Assembly: GCF_900090315.1 (NCBI RefSeq)
Contig: NZ_FMHZ01000002.1
Coordinates: 3,326,501 to 3,390,500 of the forward strand
Direction of reading: 5' to 3'
DNA from: Micromonospora citrea
GTDB lineage: Bacteria; Actinomycetota; Actinomycetes; Mycobacteriales; Micromonosporaceae
DNA length: 64,000 bases
Below, one piece after another: positions 8,206-16,969 of the stretch. A model generated the notes under the pieces. It searched no databases and had not been told where the DNA came from. It saw only the letters and a program-made list of their open reading frames with translations. The first letter of the stretch is position 1. Each line of letters starts with the position of its first letter. The position numbers and the translations under genes are program-made.

Positions 8206-8297
8206 CCACCCCGACAGCACGCGCCCCACCCCCAGGATCCCCACCCCGACAGCACGGCCCCACCTCCAAGATCCCGCCCCGGCAGCACGCGCCCCCC
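8206..8297. repeat. Imperfect 34-bp tandem repeat
   Basis: About 2.7 head-to-tail copies share CCACCCCGACAGCACG followed by GCCCCACCnCCAnGATC (copies near 8206-8239, 8240-8272 and 8273-8297). The copies differ at a few positions. No open frame or promoter is evident in them. Confidence 0.6.
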
Positions 8298-8341
8298 GCT
8301 CCCCGAGCCACCCGCCGCCTCCCGACGACGCCGGCCACGAA

Positions 8342-8417
8342 GGGTTTCCGGGGGAGCCCCGCCCGCGCAGGGATCAAGCCTGACCGCCCGGAGCGGGCGG
8401 GGCTCCCCCGGAAACCC
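8342..8417. repeat. Perfect 25-bp inverted repeat with 26-nt loop
   Basis: Arm 8342-8366 (GGGTTTCCGGGGGAGCCCCG...) is the exact reverse complement of 8393-8417. It sits 62 bases before hen1 and well after the terminator of the upstream gene. The stem is longer than a simple terminator needs and could be a mobile palindromic element or a structured leader. Confidence 0.7.
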
Positions 8418-8478
8418 CACCCACAACCAAGCGAAAACCGGACGACGCAAGATCGAAGGCACTGACACCATTGGGCGC

Positions 8479-9921
8479 GTGCTGCTCACCCTGACCACCA
8501 CGCACCGCCCGGCGACCGACCTCGGGCACCTGCTGGTCAAGCACCCCGACCGCGCCCACTCCTTCGACGTCCCGGTCGGCACCGCGTACGTGTTCTACCC
8601 GGAGGCCGGCGAGCAGCGCTGCACCGCCGCCCTGCTGCTGGAGGTCGACCCGTTGCGGCTGGCCGGCGCGCGGGGCAAGGGTCGCGGCCGGCAGCAGGCC
8701 GCGACCCCGGAGGGCTTCACCCTCGGGCGGTACGTCAACGACCGGCCGTACGCCGCGTCCAGCCTGCTCTCGTCGGCGCTGTCCAGGGTGTACCGGTCGG
8801 CCCTGCGCGGCGAGTCCCGCGAGCGCCCGGAGCTGGCCGGTACGCCGATCCCACTGGAGGTGCGGGTGCCGGTGCTGCGCTGCCGGGGCGGCGCGGACGT
8901 GGCGGTCCGGATGTTCGCGCCGCTCGGCTGGGCGGTGACCGCCGCCCCGATCCCGCTCGACGAGCGGCACCCGGAGTGGGGCGACAGCCGGTACGTCGAC
9001 CTGACGCTGACCGGGACGCTGCGGGTCGCCGACGCGCTCAACCACCTCTACGTCCTGCTGCCGGTGCTCGACGACGCCAAGCACTACTGGGTGGCGCCGG
9101 ACGAGGTCGACAAGCTGCTCCGGGCCGGCGAGGGCTGGCTGGCCGACCACCCGGAACGCGGCACGATCACCCGCCGCTACCTGGCGCACCGGCGGGCGCT
9201 GGCGGGATTGGCCCTGGCCCGCCTCGCCGAGCAGCGGCTGGCCGACGAGCCGGCCGGCGCCGACGCGGACACGGTGGACGGGGACGCCGGCGAGGGCATC
9301 GTGCGCCAGCCGTCGCTGGCCGCGCGCCGCCGGGAGGCGGTCCTCGCCGCGCTGACGGAGGCGGGCGCGAGCCGGGTGCTGGACCTGGGCTGCGGCGGGG
9401 GCGCCCTGCTCGCGGCGCTGGTCGGTGACCGCCGGTTCACCGAGGTCGTCGGCACCGACGTGTCCCCGCACGCGCTGACGACGGCCGCCCGGCGGCTGCG
9501 GCTGGAGCGGCTGCCCGAGCGGCAGCGGGACCGGATCCGGCTCTGGCAGTCCGCCCTGACCTACCGGGACGACCGGCTGCGCGGCTACGACGCGGCGGTG
9601 CTGATGGAGGTGATCGAGCACGTCGACCCGCCCCGCCTGCCGGCGCTGGAGGACGCCGTCCTCGGCCACGCCCGCCCCGCGACGGTCGTGGTGACCACGC
9701 CCAACGTCGAGTACAACGTCCGCTACGAGGGCCTGCCCGCCGGGCGGTTCCGGCACGCCGACCACCGCTTCGAGTGGACCCGCGCCGAGTTCGCCGCCTG
9801 GGTCGACCGGGTGTGCGCCACGTACGGCTACACCGCCGCGATCAGCGGGGTCGGCGGCGACGACCCCGAGGTCGGCGCCCCCACCCAGCTCGCCGTGCTG
9901 ACCCGCAAGGAGGCCCCGTGA
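8479..9921 (+). CDS. hen1: Bacterial Hen1, 3'-terminal RNA ribose 2'-O-methyltransferase
   Basis: Bacterial Hen1 adds a methyl group to the 2'-OH of the 3' end of a cleaved RNA before Pnkp reseals it, so the repaired site resists the same ribotoxin. The 480 residues fit the family. The N-terminal half (MLLTLTTTHRPATDLGHLL, SFDVPVGTAYVFYP) is the Hen1-specific domain that partners Pnkp. The C-terminal half has the SAM motif VLDLGCGGG (near 300-308) and the metal-binding residues of MEVIEHVD (E377, E380, H381) with H429 in HADHRFEW. The GTG start has no strong ribosome binding site. Its TGA overlaps the pnkp start, so the two are coupled. Confidence 0.92.
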   Translation: MLLTLTTTHRPATDLGHLLVKHPDRAHSFDVPVGTAYVFYPEAGEQRCTAALLLEVDPLRLAGARGKGRGRQQAATPEGFTLGRYVNDRPYAASSLLSSALSRVYRSALRGESRERPELAGTPIPLEVRVPVLRCRGGADVAVRMFAPLGWAVTAAPIPLDERHPEWGDSRYVDLTLTGTLRVADALNHLYVLLPVLDDAKHYWVAPDEVDKLLRAGEGWLADHPERGTITRRYLAHRRALAGLALARLAEQRLADEPAGADADTVDGDAGEGIVRQPSLAARRREAVLAALTEAGASRVLDLGCGGGALLAALVGDRRFTEVVGTDVSPHALTTAARRLRLERLPERQRDRIRLWQSALTYRDDRLRGYDAAVLMEVIEHVDPPRLPALEDAVLGHARPATVVVTTPNVEYNVRYEGLPAGRFRHADHRFEWTRAEFAAWVDRVCATYGYTAAISGVGGDDPEVGAPTQLAVLTRKEAP

Positions 9922-12443
9922 CCACCCTCGACATTCCCGAGCTGGCCCTGGTCGCGCTGGTCGGCGTCTCCGGCTCCGGCAAGTCCACCTTCGCGCGCCG
10001 GCACTTCGCGCCCAGCCAGGTGCTCTCCTCCGACGCGTTCCGGGCGATGGTGGCCGACGACGAGAACGACCAGTCCGCCTCCGCCGACGCCTTCGAGGCG
10101 CTGCACCACGTCGCCGCCACCCGGCTGCGGCGGGGCCGGCTCACCGTGGTGGACGCGACCAACCTCCAGCCGCACGCCCGGGCCGCCCTGGTGCGGGTGG
10201 CCCGCGAGCACGACGTGCTGCCGGTGGCCGTCGTGCTGGACGTGCCCGAGGCGCTGGCGTGGGAGCGCACCGAGGGCCGCGCCGACCGCACCTTCGGCCG
10301 GCAGGTGCTCGCCCGGATGCAGCGCGACCTGCGCCGGTCGTACAAGCAGCTGGCCCGGGAGGGCTTCCGCAAGGTGCACGTGCTGCGCGGCGTGGAGGAG
10401 ATCGACGCCGCCGAGATCCGCTACGAGAAGCTGTTCAACGACCGGCGGGAGCTGACCGGGCCGTTCGACGTCGTCGGCGACGTGCACGGCTGCCGCGCCG
10501 AGCTGGAGGCGCTGCTGACCCGGCTCGGCTGGGAGCTGCGCCGCGACGAGCGGGGCCGGCCGGTGGACGCGACGCACCCGTCGGGGCGTACCGCCGTCTT
10601 CGTCGGTGACCTGGTGGACCGCGGCCCGGACTCCCCCGGCGTGCTGCGCCTGGTGATGGGCATGGTCGCCGCCGGGCACGCGATCTGCGTGCCCGGCAAC
10701 CACGAGCAGAAGCTGCTGCGCCGGCTGCGCGGCCGGGAGGTGCGGCTCACCCACGGGCTGGCCGAGACGATGGAGCAGCTGGCGGCCGAGCCGGACAGCT
10801 TCGTGGCCGAGGTGGCGGGCTTCATCGACGGCCTGGTCAGCCACTTCGTGCTCGACGGCGGCCGGCTGGTGGTCGCGCACGCCGGGCTGAAGGAGGCCTA
10901 CCAGGGCCGCGCGTCGGGCCGGGTGCGCTCCTTCGCGCTGTACGGCGAGACCACCGGCGAGACCGACGAGTACGGGCTGCCGGTGCGCTACCCGTGGGCG
11001 CGGGAATACCGAGGCTCGGCGATGGTGGTCTACGGGCACACGCCGGCCGCCGTGCCGGAGTGGGTGAACAACACCATCTGCATCGACACCGGCTGCGTCT
11101 TCGGCGGCCGGCTCACCGCGCTGCGCTACCCGGAGCGGGAGCTGGTCTCGGTGCCGGCGGAGCGGGAGTGGTACGCCCCGGCCCGGCCGCTGACCGCCGC
11201 ACCGGCCCGGCCCGACCAGGTGCTGGAGCTGACCGACGTGACCGGCCGGCGGCACATCGAGCACGCCTACGGGTCGCTGACGGTGCCGGCGGAGAACGCC
11301 GCGGCGGCGCTGGAGGTGATGAGCCGCTTCGCGGTCGACCCGCGCTGGCTGGCCTGGCTGCCGCCGACGATGGCGCCCTGCTCGACGGCGACCACGGGCG
11401 GCTTCCTGGAGCACCCGGCGCAGGCGTTCGCCGACTACCGCGCGGCGGGCGTGGACCGGGTGGTCTGCGAGGAGAAGCACATGGGCTCGCGGGCGGTGGT
11501 GCTGGTCTGCCGGGAGGCCGACGGCGGGCCGTTCGGGCCGGGCGGCGGGGTGGTGCACACCCGCACGGGCCGGCCGTTCTTCGGCGAGCCGCTCGACACC
11601 GAGCTGCTCGACCGGGTCCGGTCGGCGGTCGGCGCCGCCGGGCTCTGGGACGAGCTGGGCACCGACTGGCTGCTGCTCGACTGCGAGCTGCTGCCCTGGT
11701 CGGCGAAGGCGGGCGGCCTGATCCGCGAGCAGTACGCCGGGGTCGGTGCCGCCGGCCGGGCCGCGCTGCCGGCGGCGTTGGCCGTGCTCGATGCGGCCGT
11801 CGGTCGGGGCCTGCCGGTGGAGGGGCTGCGCGACCGGACGGCCCGCCGCCGCGACGAGGTCGTCGCCTACTCCGACGCCTACCGGGCGTACGTGGGGCCG
11901 ACGGACGGGCTGCGCGGGGTGACCCTGGCCCCGTTCGCGGTGCTGGCCGGCGCGAAGGCCAGCTACGCCGACCGGGACCACGGCTGGCACCTCGCGCTGG
12001 CCGACCGGCTCTGCGCGGCCGACCCGGAGTTCTTCACGCCCACCCGTCGGCAGGTGGTGGACCTGGCCGACCCGGCAACCGAGACGGCGGCCACGCGGTG
12101 GTGGCTGGACCTGACCGCGGCCGGCGGCGAGGGCATGGTGGTCAAGCCGTACGCCGGGCCGGGCGCCCGATCGGAGCGGGGCTCGCTGCTCCAGCCGGGG
12201 ATCAAGTGCCGGGGCCGGGAGTACCTGCGGATCGTCTACGGTCCCGGGTACGACGAGCCGGAGCAGCTCACCGCGTTGCGCCGCCGGTCGCTGGGGCGCA
12301 AGCGGGGGCTGGCGCTGCGCGAGCACGGGCTGGGGCTGGCGGCGCTGGACGCGCTGGTCGCCGGCGCGCCGCTGTGGCGCCGGCACGAGCTGGTCTTCGC
12401 GATCATGGCGTGCGAGTCCGAGCCGGTCGACCCCCGGCTCTAG
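9918..12443 (+). CDS. pnkp: Polynucleotide kinase-phosphatase (Pnkp) of the RNA repair system
   Basis: This 841-residue three-domain RNA end-healing enzyme has an N-terminal kinase with P-loop GVSGSGKST at 16-24. The central metallophosphatase has GDVHG at 187-191, GDLVDRGPDS near 230-239, GNHE near 260-263 and later GHT. The C-terminal ligase-like adenylyltransferase has the nucleotidyl lysine K520 in EEKHMGSR and downstream GEGMVVKP. Known Pnkp proteins of this family phosphorylate 5' ends, remove 3' phosphates and, with Hen1, ligate RNA. The start is the GTG at 9918, overlapping the hen1 stop (GTGA). All catalytic motifs look intact, so the pair should be active. Confidence 0.93.
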   Translation: MTTLDIPELALVALVGVSGSGKSTFARRHFAPSQVLSSDAFRAMVADDENDQSASADAFEALHHVAATRLRRGRLTVVDATNLQPHARAALVRVAREHDVLPVAVVLDVPEALAWERTEGRADRTFGRQVLARMQRDLRRSYKQLAREGFRKVHVLRGVEEIDAAEIRYEKLFNDRRELTGPFDVVGDVHGCRAELEALLTRLGWELRRDERGRPVDATHPSGRTAVFVGDLVDRGPDSPGVLRLVMGMVAAGHAICVPGNHEQKLLRRLRGREVRLTHGLAETMEQLAAEPDSFVAEVAGFIDGLVSHFVLDGGRLVVAHAGLKEAYQGRASGRVRSFALYGETTGETDEYGLPVRYPWAREYRGSAMVVYGHTPAAVPEWVNNTICIDTGCVFGGRLTALRYPERELVSVPAEREWYAPARPLTAAPARPDQVLELTDVTGRRHIEHAYGSLTVPAENAAAALEVMSRFAVDPRWLAWLPPTMAPCSTATTGGFLEHPAQAFADYRAAGVDRVVCEEKHMGSRAVVLVCREADGGPFGPGGGVVHTRTGRPFFGEPLDTELLDRVRSAVGAAGLWDELGTDWLLLDCELLPWSAKAGGLIREQYAGVGAAGRAALPAALAVLDAAVGRGLPVEGLRDRTARRRDEVVAYSDAYRAYVGPTDGLRGVTLAPFAVLAGAKASYADRDHGWHLALADRLCAADPEFFTPTRRQVVDLADPATETAATRWWLDLTAAGGEGMVVKPYAGPGARSERGSLLQPGIKCRGREYLRIVYGPGYDEPEQLTALRRRSLGRKRGLALREHGLGLAALDALVAGAPLWRRHELVFAIMACESEPVDPRL

Positions 12444-12532
12444 CGGGTGTGACGTCGAGCACCGGCGCCCCGGACAGCCACCTAGACTACGGACGTTCCG
12501 TCCCTTGACCGGCATCCATCGGAGGTCGCCTC

Positions 12533-13246
12533 GTGCCGACGCCCACCACCACCCTGGCCCTGGGGCCGAGCTGGCTCGATCCAGAGGTGTTGATCTCGAC
12601 GTTCGGGCTGATCGGCATCCTGGTCATCGTCTTCGCCGAGTCCGGCCTGCTGATCGGGTTCTTCCTGCCGGGTGACTCGCTGCTGTTCACGGCGGGGCTG
12701 CTCACCGCCGACGGGAAGTACATCACCTACCCGCTGTGGCTGGTCTGCCTGCTCATCACCCTCGCGGCGATCGCCGGCGACCAGGTGGGTTACGCGTTCG
12801 GTCGCAAGGTCGGCCCCGCGCTCTTCCGCCGGCCGAACTCGAAGCTGTTCAAGCAGGAGAACGTGCTCAAGGCGCACGACTTCTTCGAGAAGTACGGCGC
12901 GCGCTCCATCGTGCTGGCCCGCTTCGTGCCGATCGTGCGGACGTTCACGCCGATCGTGGCCGGGGTCAGCCGGATGAACTACCGCACCTTCGTCGTCTAC
13001 AACGTGATCGGCGGCATTCTCTGGGGCACGGGCGTGACCGTGCTCGGCTACTTCCTGGGCCAGATCCCGTTCGTCAAGGCGAACATCGAGATGATCCTGA
13101 TCGCCATCGTGGCGCTCTCGGTCATCCCGATCGCCGTCGAACTGCTCCGGGCGCGGATGGCCGCCAAGCGTGGCACCACCCCGCAGGAGCGGGCCGCCGC
13201 CGAGGAGGCGATCCGGGAGACCCGCGAGCACTACGGCAAGCACTGA
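12533..13246 (+). CDS. DedA family membrane protein (SNARE-associated/VTT domain)
   Basis: The 237-residue polytopic inner-membrane protein carries DedA hallmarks: an acidic re-entrant segment FAESGLLIGFFLPGDSLLF near residues 38-56, GDQVGYAFGRKVGP, and the Arg-containing ARFVPIVRTFTPIVAGVSRM. Several DedA proteins act as undecaprenyl-phosphate or phospholipid flippases; the substrate here is unknown. GGAGG precedes the GTG start. It is about 90 bp downstream of pnkp with no clear hairpin between, so some read-through is possible. A terminator follows. Confidence 0.9.
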   Translation: MPTPTTTLALGPSWLDPEVLISTFGLIGILVIVFAESGLLIGFFLPGDSLLFTAGLLTADGKYITYPLWLVCLLITLAAIAGDQVGYAFGRKVGPALFRRPNSKLFKQENVLKAHDFFEKYGARSIVLARFVPIVRTFTPIVAGVSRMNYRTFVVYNVIGGILWGTGVTVLGYFLGQIPFVKANIEMILIAIVALSVIPIAVELLRARMAAKRGTTPQERAAAEEAIRETREHYGKH

Positions 13247-13255
13247 CCAACCGGC

Positions 13256-13293
13256 CGTCCGGCGCCGTCCCCGATCGGGGATGGCACCGGACG
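13256..13293. terminator. Hairpin terminator between convergent dedA and arsR-family genes
   Basis: A 17-bp stem with two non-Watson-Crick pairs (arms 13256-13272 and 13277-13293, loop GATC) lies between the two stops and could act in both directions. Confidence 0.65.
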
Positions 13294-13304
13294 ATCGGCA
13301 ATGG

Positions 13305-13682
13305 TCAGCGAGCCTTCTTGGTGGCGCGCTTGCGCGGCGGGGTCAGCAGATCCGCGATCGTGGCGATCGCGGTCGGCACCAGCCGGTAGTAGGCCCAGAC
13401 ACCGCGCTTCTCCCGCTCCAGCAAGCCGGCCTCGGTGAGGATGCGCAGATGGTGACTGACCGTCGGCTGCGAGAGGCCGAGCGGCGCGGTCAGGTCACAC
13501 ACGCACGCCTCGCCCTCGGGCGCCGACTGGATCAGGCTGAGCAGCCGGAGCCGGGCGGGGTCGGCGAGGGCCTTGAGGACCCCGGCGAGACGCTCGGCAT
13601 CGGCACGTTCGATCGGCTCGCCGGCAAGCGGCGAGATCTGAGGCATGGTCATTTCAGCCAACGCAGTTCCCACGTATTCCAT
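13305..13682 (-). CDS. ArsR/SmtB family metal(loid)-sensing repressor
   Basis: The 125-residue winged-helix regulator carries the metal-site motif ACVCDL with C60 and C62, the arrangement of As(III)/heavy-metal sensors, then the recognition helix LSQPTVSHHLRIL and a basic tail (RKRATKKAR). The ATG at 13682 is preceded by GGAAGG at very short spacing; ATGs at codons 11 or 13 are alternative starts. No arsenic or metal resistance gene is adjacent, so its targets lie elsewhere or outside the window. Confidence 0.8.
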   Translation of the reverse strand: MEYVGTALAEMTMPQISPLAGEPIERADAERLAGVLKALADPARLRLLSLIQSAPEGEACVCDLTAPLGLSQPTVSHHLRILTEAGLLEREKRGVWAYYRLVPTAIATIADLLTPPRKRATKKAR

Positions 13683-13739
13683 CCTTCCACCAGCAGCATC
13701 GATCCGCCTGCATATCGGCGAATCCGAATAGGCAGACTT

Positions 13740-14279
13740 TTACGCCACAAGGCCGAGGTCAGCCAACGTATAGGCCGCCCGATAAGGCAGTCCGGCGGCT
13801 CGCACCGCGTCGCCGGCGCCACGATCAACAATAACCGCCACACCGGCGATGTCGGCCCCGACCTCGCGAAGGGCCTCGACCGCCGTCAACACGCTTCCCC
13901 CGGTGGTGGAGGTGTCCTCCACCGCCAGCACGCGCCGGCCCGCCACGTCGGGCCCCTCGATCCGGCGCTGGAGGCCGTGCGCCTTGCCCGCCTTGCGGAC
14001 CACGAACGCGTCCAGCGGATGATCGGTCGCGGACGAGGCGTGCAGCATCGCCATCGCCACCGGGTCGGCCCCCAGGGTGAGCCCGCCCACCGCGTCGTAG
14101 TCCCAGTCGGCGGTCAGCTCGCGCATCACCCGGCCCACCAACGGAGCGGCCTGGTGATGGAGCGTGACGCGGCGCAGATCGACGTACCAGTCCGCCTCGC
14201 GCCCCGAGGAGAGCACCACCCGGCCGTGGACCACCGCCAGGTCGGTAATGAATTTACGCAGGTCGTCGCGGTCCCCCAT
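13740..14279 (-). CDS. pyrE: Orotate phosphoribosyltransferase
   Basis: PyrE joins orotate to PRPP to give orotidine-5'-phosphate in pyrimidine synthesis. The 179-residue protein shows the phosphoribosyltransferase PRPP loop VLAVEDTSTTGGS near residues 118-130, GGLTLGADPVA, and the VVRKAGKAHG segment of OPRTases. Its length matches the actinobacterial family. No other pyrimidine gene is adjacent, which is usual for pyrE in this group. Confidence 0.93.
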   Translation of the reverse strand: MGDRDDLRKFITDLAVVHGRVVLSSGREADWYVDLRRVTLHHQAAPLVGRVMRELTADWDYDAVGGLTLGADPVAMAMLHASSATDHPLDAFVVRKAGKAHGLQRRIEGPDVAGRRVLAVEDTSTTGGSVLTAVEALREVGADIAGVAVIVDRGAGDAVRAAGLPYRAAYTLADLGLVA

Positions 14280-14447
14280 GGCGATAGAGGGTACTGCTCA
14301 AGTCTGTGAGCCGCGTGCCGGGTCCACCCGGAGTCCACCGTGGGGGCGACGATGGATGGCAATGGTTCGCTACGCTGAGCGACCGTTCAGGCGGCCGGGT
14401 CGACGCTCGACGCCGGCCGGCGGCACGCCGCGGCCCGGATCCCGGGA

Positions 14448-15254
14448 TCAGCCGGCGTCGCGACCGATGCGGCCCCGGGTGTCGCGGGCCACCGCCTCCA
14501 GCAGCCGCCGCGGCGCGTGCCGCAGGCCGGCGACGGCCAGCTTGTACTTCCACGCGGGAACGCTGACCAGCTTGCCTTTCCGCAGGTCACGCAGGGCCTC
14601 GGCGACCACGTCGTCGGCCCGCAGCCACATCCACCCCGGGGTCTTCGACATGTCGATGCCGGCCCGCTCGTGGAACTCCGTACGCGTGTAGCCGGGGCAG
14701 AGCGCCATCACGCGGACGCCGAACGGCCGAGCGGACTGGCCGACGGATTCGCTGAAGTTGGTCACCCACGCCTTGCTGGCCGAGTAGGTCGATCCCGGCA
14801 TGACCGCGCCGAACCCCGCCACGGAAGAGACATTTATCACTGCCCCGCGCCGATGCTCGGTCATCGGTCGGAGCGCCGCGAGGGTCAGCCGCATCACGGC
14901 GTGCACGTTGAGCCGCAGCAGCCGCGCCTCGTCCTCGGCGGACGACCGCAGGAACGGGGTGTTCAGGCTGATGCCCGCGTTGTTGACGAGCAACTCGACC
15001 GAACCGTCGGCCAGCCGCCGCTCCACGGCCGCACAACCGTCGTCGGTGGACAGGTCGGCCGGGATCGTCTCGACCTGCCGGCCGTGCCGCGCGGTCAGCT
15101 CCGCCGCCGTGTCGGCCAGCCGGGCGGCGTCCCGCGCGACCAGCACCAGGTCCCAGCCCTCGGACGCCAGCCGGCGGGCGAAGGCGGCGCCGATGCCGGC
15201 GGTCGCTCCGGTGATCAGAGCCCGCCGCCCGGGGGCCGGCTGGTCGAGCGTCAC
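14448..15254 (-). CDS. Short-chain dehydrogenase/reductase, classical type
   Basis: This 268-residue Rossmann-fold NAD(P)-dependent oxidoreductase has cofactor motif TGATAGIG near residues 16-23, NNAG near 88-91, and the catalytic Ser of INVSSVAG with YSASK. The sequence following the active site (ALCPGYTRTEFHERAGIDM) resembles the actinobacterial DltE-like SDRs that often act on ketones or fatty acyl substrates. The GTG start follows AGGTGAGGA. It begins only 9 bases after the end of the upstream membrane-protein gene, so the two may be co-transcribed. The substrate is unknown. Confidence 0.88.
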   Translation of the reverse strand: MTLDQPAPGRRALITGATAGIGAAFARRLASEGWDLVLVARDAARLADTAAELTARHGRQVETIPADLSTDDGCAAVERRLADGSVELLVNNAGISLNTPFLRSSAEDEARLLRLNVHAVMRLTLAALRPMTEHRRGAVINVSSVAGFGAVMPGSTYSASKAWVTNFSESVGQSARPFGVRVMALCPGYTRTEFHERAGIDMSKTPGWMWLRADDVVAEALRDLRKGKLVSVPAWKYKLAVAGLRHAPRRLLEAVARDTRGRIGRDAG

Positions 15255-15263
15255 GGGCGGTCC

Positions 15264-15941
15264 TCACCTCGGCGGGTACGGGGGCGCGGGCGGCGCGCCG
15301 GTCGGCTGGTGCCCCGGGTGCGGGGCGGGCTGCGGTGCGGGCGGTGTCGGGGGCTGCTGCGGGGCTGGTGCCGCGGGTCGCCGGCGGAACCAGGCGTTCG
15401 CCGCCGGCAGGGCCAGCAGCGTTGCTACCACAAGGTAACCGAGCACCTGGCCCACGGAAAGCCCCGCGCCCAACGGAATCCACCAGGACGGGTACGCGTC
15501 GTCGACGAGGCCCAGCAGCTCGGCCGTCGAACGGTCGTCCTCGCCGAGTCGCAGCGGGGAGGTGCGCTGGCCCACCAGGACGGCCGCGGCGCAGCAGCCG
15601 AGGAGCAGCCCGAGCCCGGACACCACCCAGGTCGCGGTGCGCGCGCCGTCGCGGCGGGCCCGCAGGCCGAGGGCGAGGCCGGCGAGGAGCAGCCCCGCGA
15701 GCAGGCTCACCACCGCGGTGAGCACCGTGGACACGCGCAGCAGGGTGACCACGCCGTCGATCTCGTCCGGGCTGGCCGAGGTGCCCTGGGCCGCGTCGCG
15801 GAACCGGGCCACGGTGCCGCCCAGCGTCACCGCGCCGGCGGCGGCGTGCGCCAGGGCGGCGACCGCCATCAGGATCAGCACCGCCACGGCCAGCGTCACC
15901 ACGGCCGGGCGGCGGGACGGCGACTGATCGGGCTGCGACAC
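15264..15941 (-). CDS. Four-helix membrane protein with proline-rich C-tail
   Basis: The 225-residue protein has four predicted membrane helices, roughly 12-42, 68-92, 103-125 and 160-182. A loop of about 30 residues lies between helices 3 and 4, and the C-terminal tail is made mostly of Pro, Ala and Gln (APAPQQPPTPPAPQPAPHPG). The GTG start has GGAGGGA upstream. It is a paralogue of the next gene upstream: same topology, same ALLALPAANAWFRR / ALPKANEFFRK segment after helix 4, same proline-rich tail. The function is unknown. Confidence 0.7.
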   Translation of the reverse strand: MSQPDQSPSRRPAVVTLAVAVLILMAVAALAHAAAGAVTLGGTVARFRDAAQGTSASPDEIDGVVTLLRVSTVLTAVVSLLAGLLLAGLALGLRARRDGARTATWVVSGLGLLLGCCAAAVLVGQRTSPLRLGEDDRSTAELLGLVDDAYPSWWIPLGAGLSVGQVLGYLVVATLLALPAANAWFRRRPAAPAPQQPPTPPAPQPAPHPGHQPTGAPPAPPYPPR

Positions 15942-16012
15942 GACGAGTCCCTCCGGTAGGCGTCGGATGCAACCTACTCGGAGGGACCGTCGGCGTCGCT
16001 GTTACCGACCGG

Positions 16013-16846
16013 TCAACTCACCGGCGGCGGCGTCGGGCCGGGGCGGTCCGAGCCGGGCTGCTCGCCACCCGGGTTCGTCCCCGGCTGGCCGGGCTGGTTG
16101 CCGCCGTACGGCGCGGACGGCGGCTGGCCGGGCTGACCCGGTGCCGACGGGTAGCCGGGCTGGCCGGGGGCCTGCGGGTAACCGGGCTGGCCGGGGGCCT
16201 GCGGGTAGCCCGGCTCGCCCGAGGTCTGCGGGTGGCCCGGGTAGGACGCGCCCGGCACCGGCGGCTCCCACGCCTGCTTCGGCTTGCGGAAGAACTCGTT
16301 GGCCTTCGGCAGCGCCAGCAGGATCAGCGCGGCGAGCAGCGCGAGCAGCCCGATCACGGCGACCAGCGTGGAGACCGGGGTGACCCAGCCGGGCAGCGCC
16401 TCGTCCAGGCGACGCTGGATCTCCTCCGGGCTCGGCCCGTCGCCGGTGCCCTGGCCGGTCCCGCCGAAGCCGCCGCCGGCGAGGCCGCTCACCAGGCCGC
16501 CGCCCGTGCAGCAGACCAGGATGCCGCCGAGGACCCAGGTGGTGATGCGGGCCCCGTTGCTGCCCCGGTTGTTGAACACGCCGAGCACGGCGAGCACCAC
16601 CGCGAGCAGGAGCAGGAAGACCGAGGTGCCGATGGTGATGAAGGTGGTGATGTCGGCGAGGTTCTGCGTGCCGTTGGCGGTGGTGCCCCGGTAGGCCTCG
16701 TCGAGCACCTCCGAGACGGTGCCCAGCGTGCTGAGCGTGATGATGATGCCGATGAGCTGGGTCAGCGCGAACAGCCACAGCAGATACGTGGAAATGGTCA
16801 CCACACCCGGCCGGGTGCGGGCCGGCGTGTTGTGGGAATCGACCAT
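16013..16846 (-). CDS. Four-helix membrane protein with PGQPGYP repeats, paralogue of the neighbouring gene
   Basis: The 277-residue protein has four membrane helices (about 15-40, 65-90, 100-125 and 155-185) and a C-tail with tandem GQPGYPQAP units. A good GGAAGGAG precedes the ATG. Helix 4 ends in LALPKANEFFRK, matching the downstream paralogue, so the pair arose by duplication. Such repeat tails are often cytoplasmic, flexible docking regions. No function is known. Confidence 0.7.
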   Translation of the reverse strand: MVDSHNTPARTRPGVVTISTYLLWLFALTQLIGIIITLSTLGTVSEVLDEAYRGTTANGTQNLADITTFITIGTSVFLLLLAVVLAVLGVFNNRGSNGARITTWVLGGILVCCTGGGLVSGLAGGGFGGTGQGTGDGPSPEEIQRRLDEALPGWVTPVSTLVAVIGLLALLAALILLALPKANEFFRKPKQAWEPPVPGASYPGHPQTSGEPGYPQAPGQPGYPQAPGQPGYPSAPGQPGQPPSAPYGGNQPGQPGTNPGGEQPGSDRPGPTPPPVS

Positions 16847-16969
16847 GATTCTCCTTCCCTAGATCGCGCTCACACCGTATCGAGATCGGGCCAGTCGGGC
16901 ACGGCAGCGGACACCGACCCGCCGTGTCGGGTGCGGGTGACCGGGCCTGGACGGGCGCAGGTCGGCGGG

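Noticed and set aside
8206..8297. CRISPR array
   Set aside because: The 34-bp units are contiguous without unique spacers, only about 2.7 copies occur, and no cas gene is present.
9828..12515. Minus-strand open frame of about 895 codons antisense to pnkp
   Set aside because: High GC suppresses stop codons on the opposite strand. The composition (His/Gln/Arg/Val-rich) is typical of shadow frames, and the sense strand has complete Pnkp motifs.
13305..13682. Arsenic resistance operon
   Set aside because: The ArsR-type gene has the CVC metal motif, but its neighbours are dedA and pyrE, with no arsenite pump or arsenate reductase.
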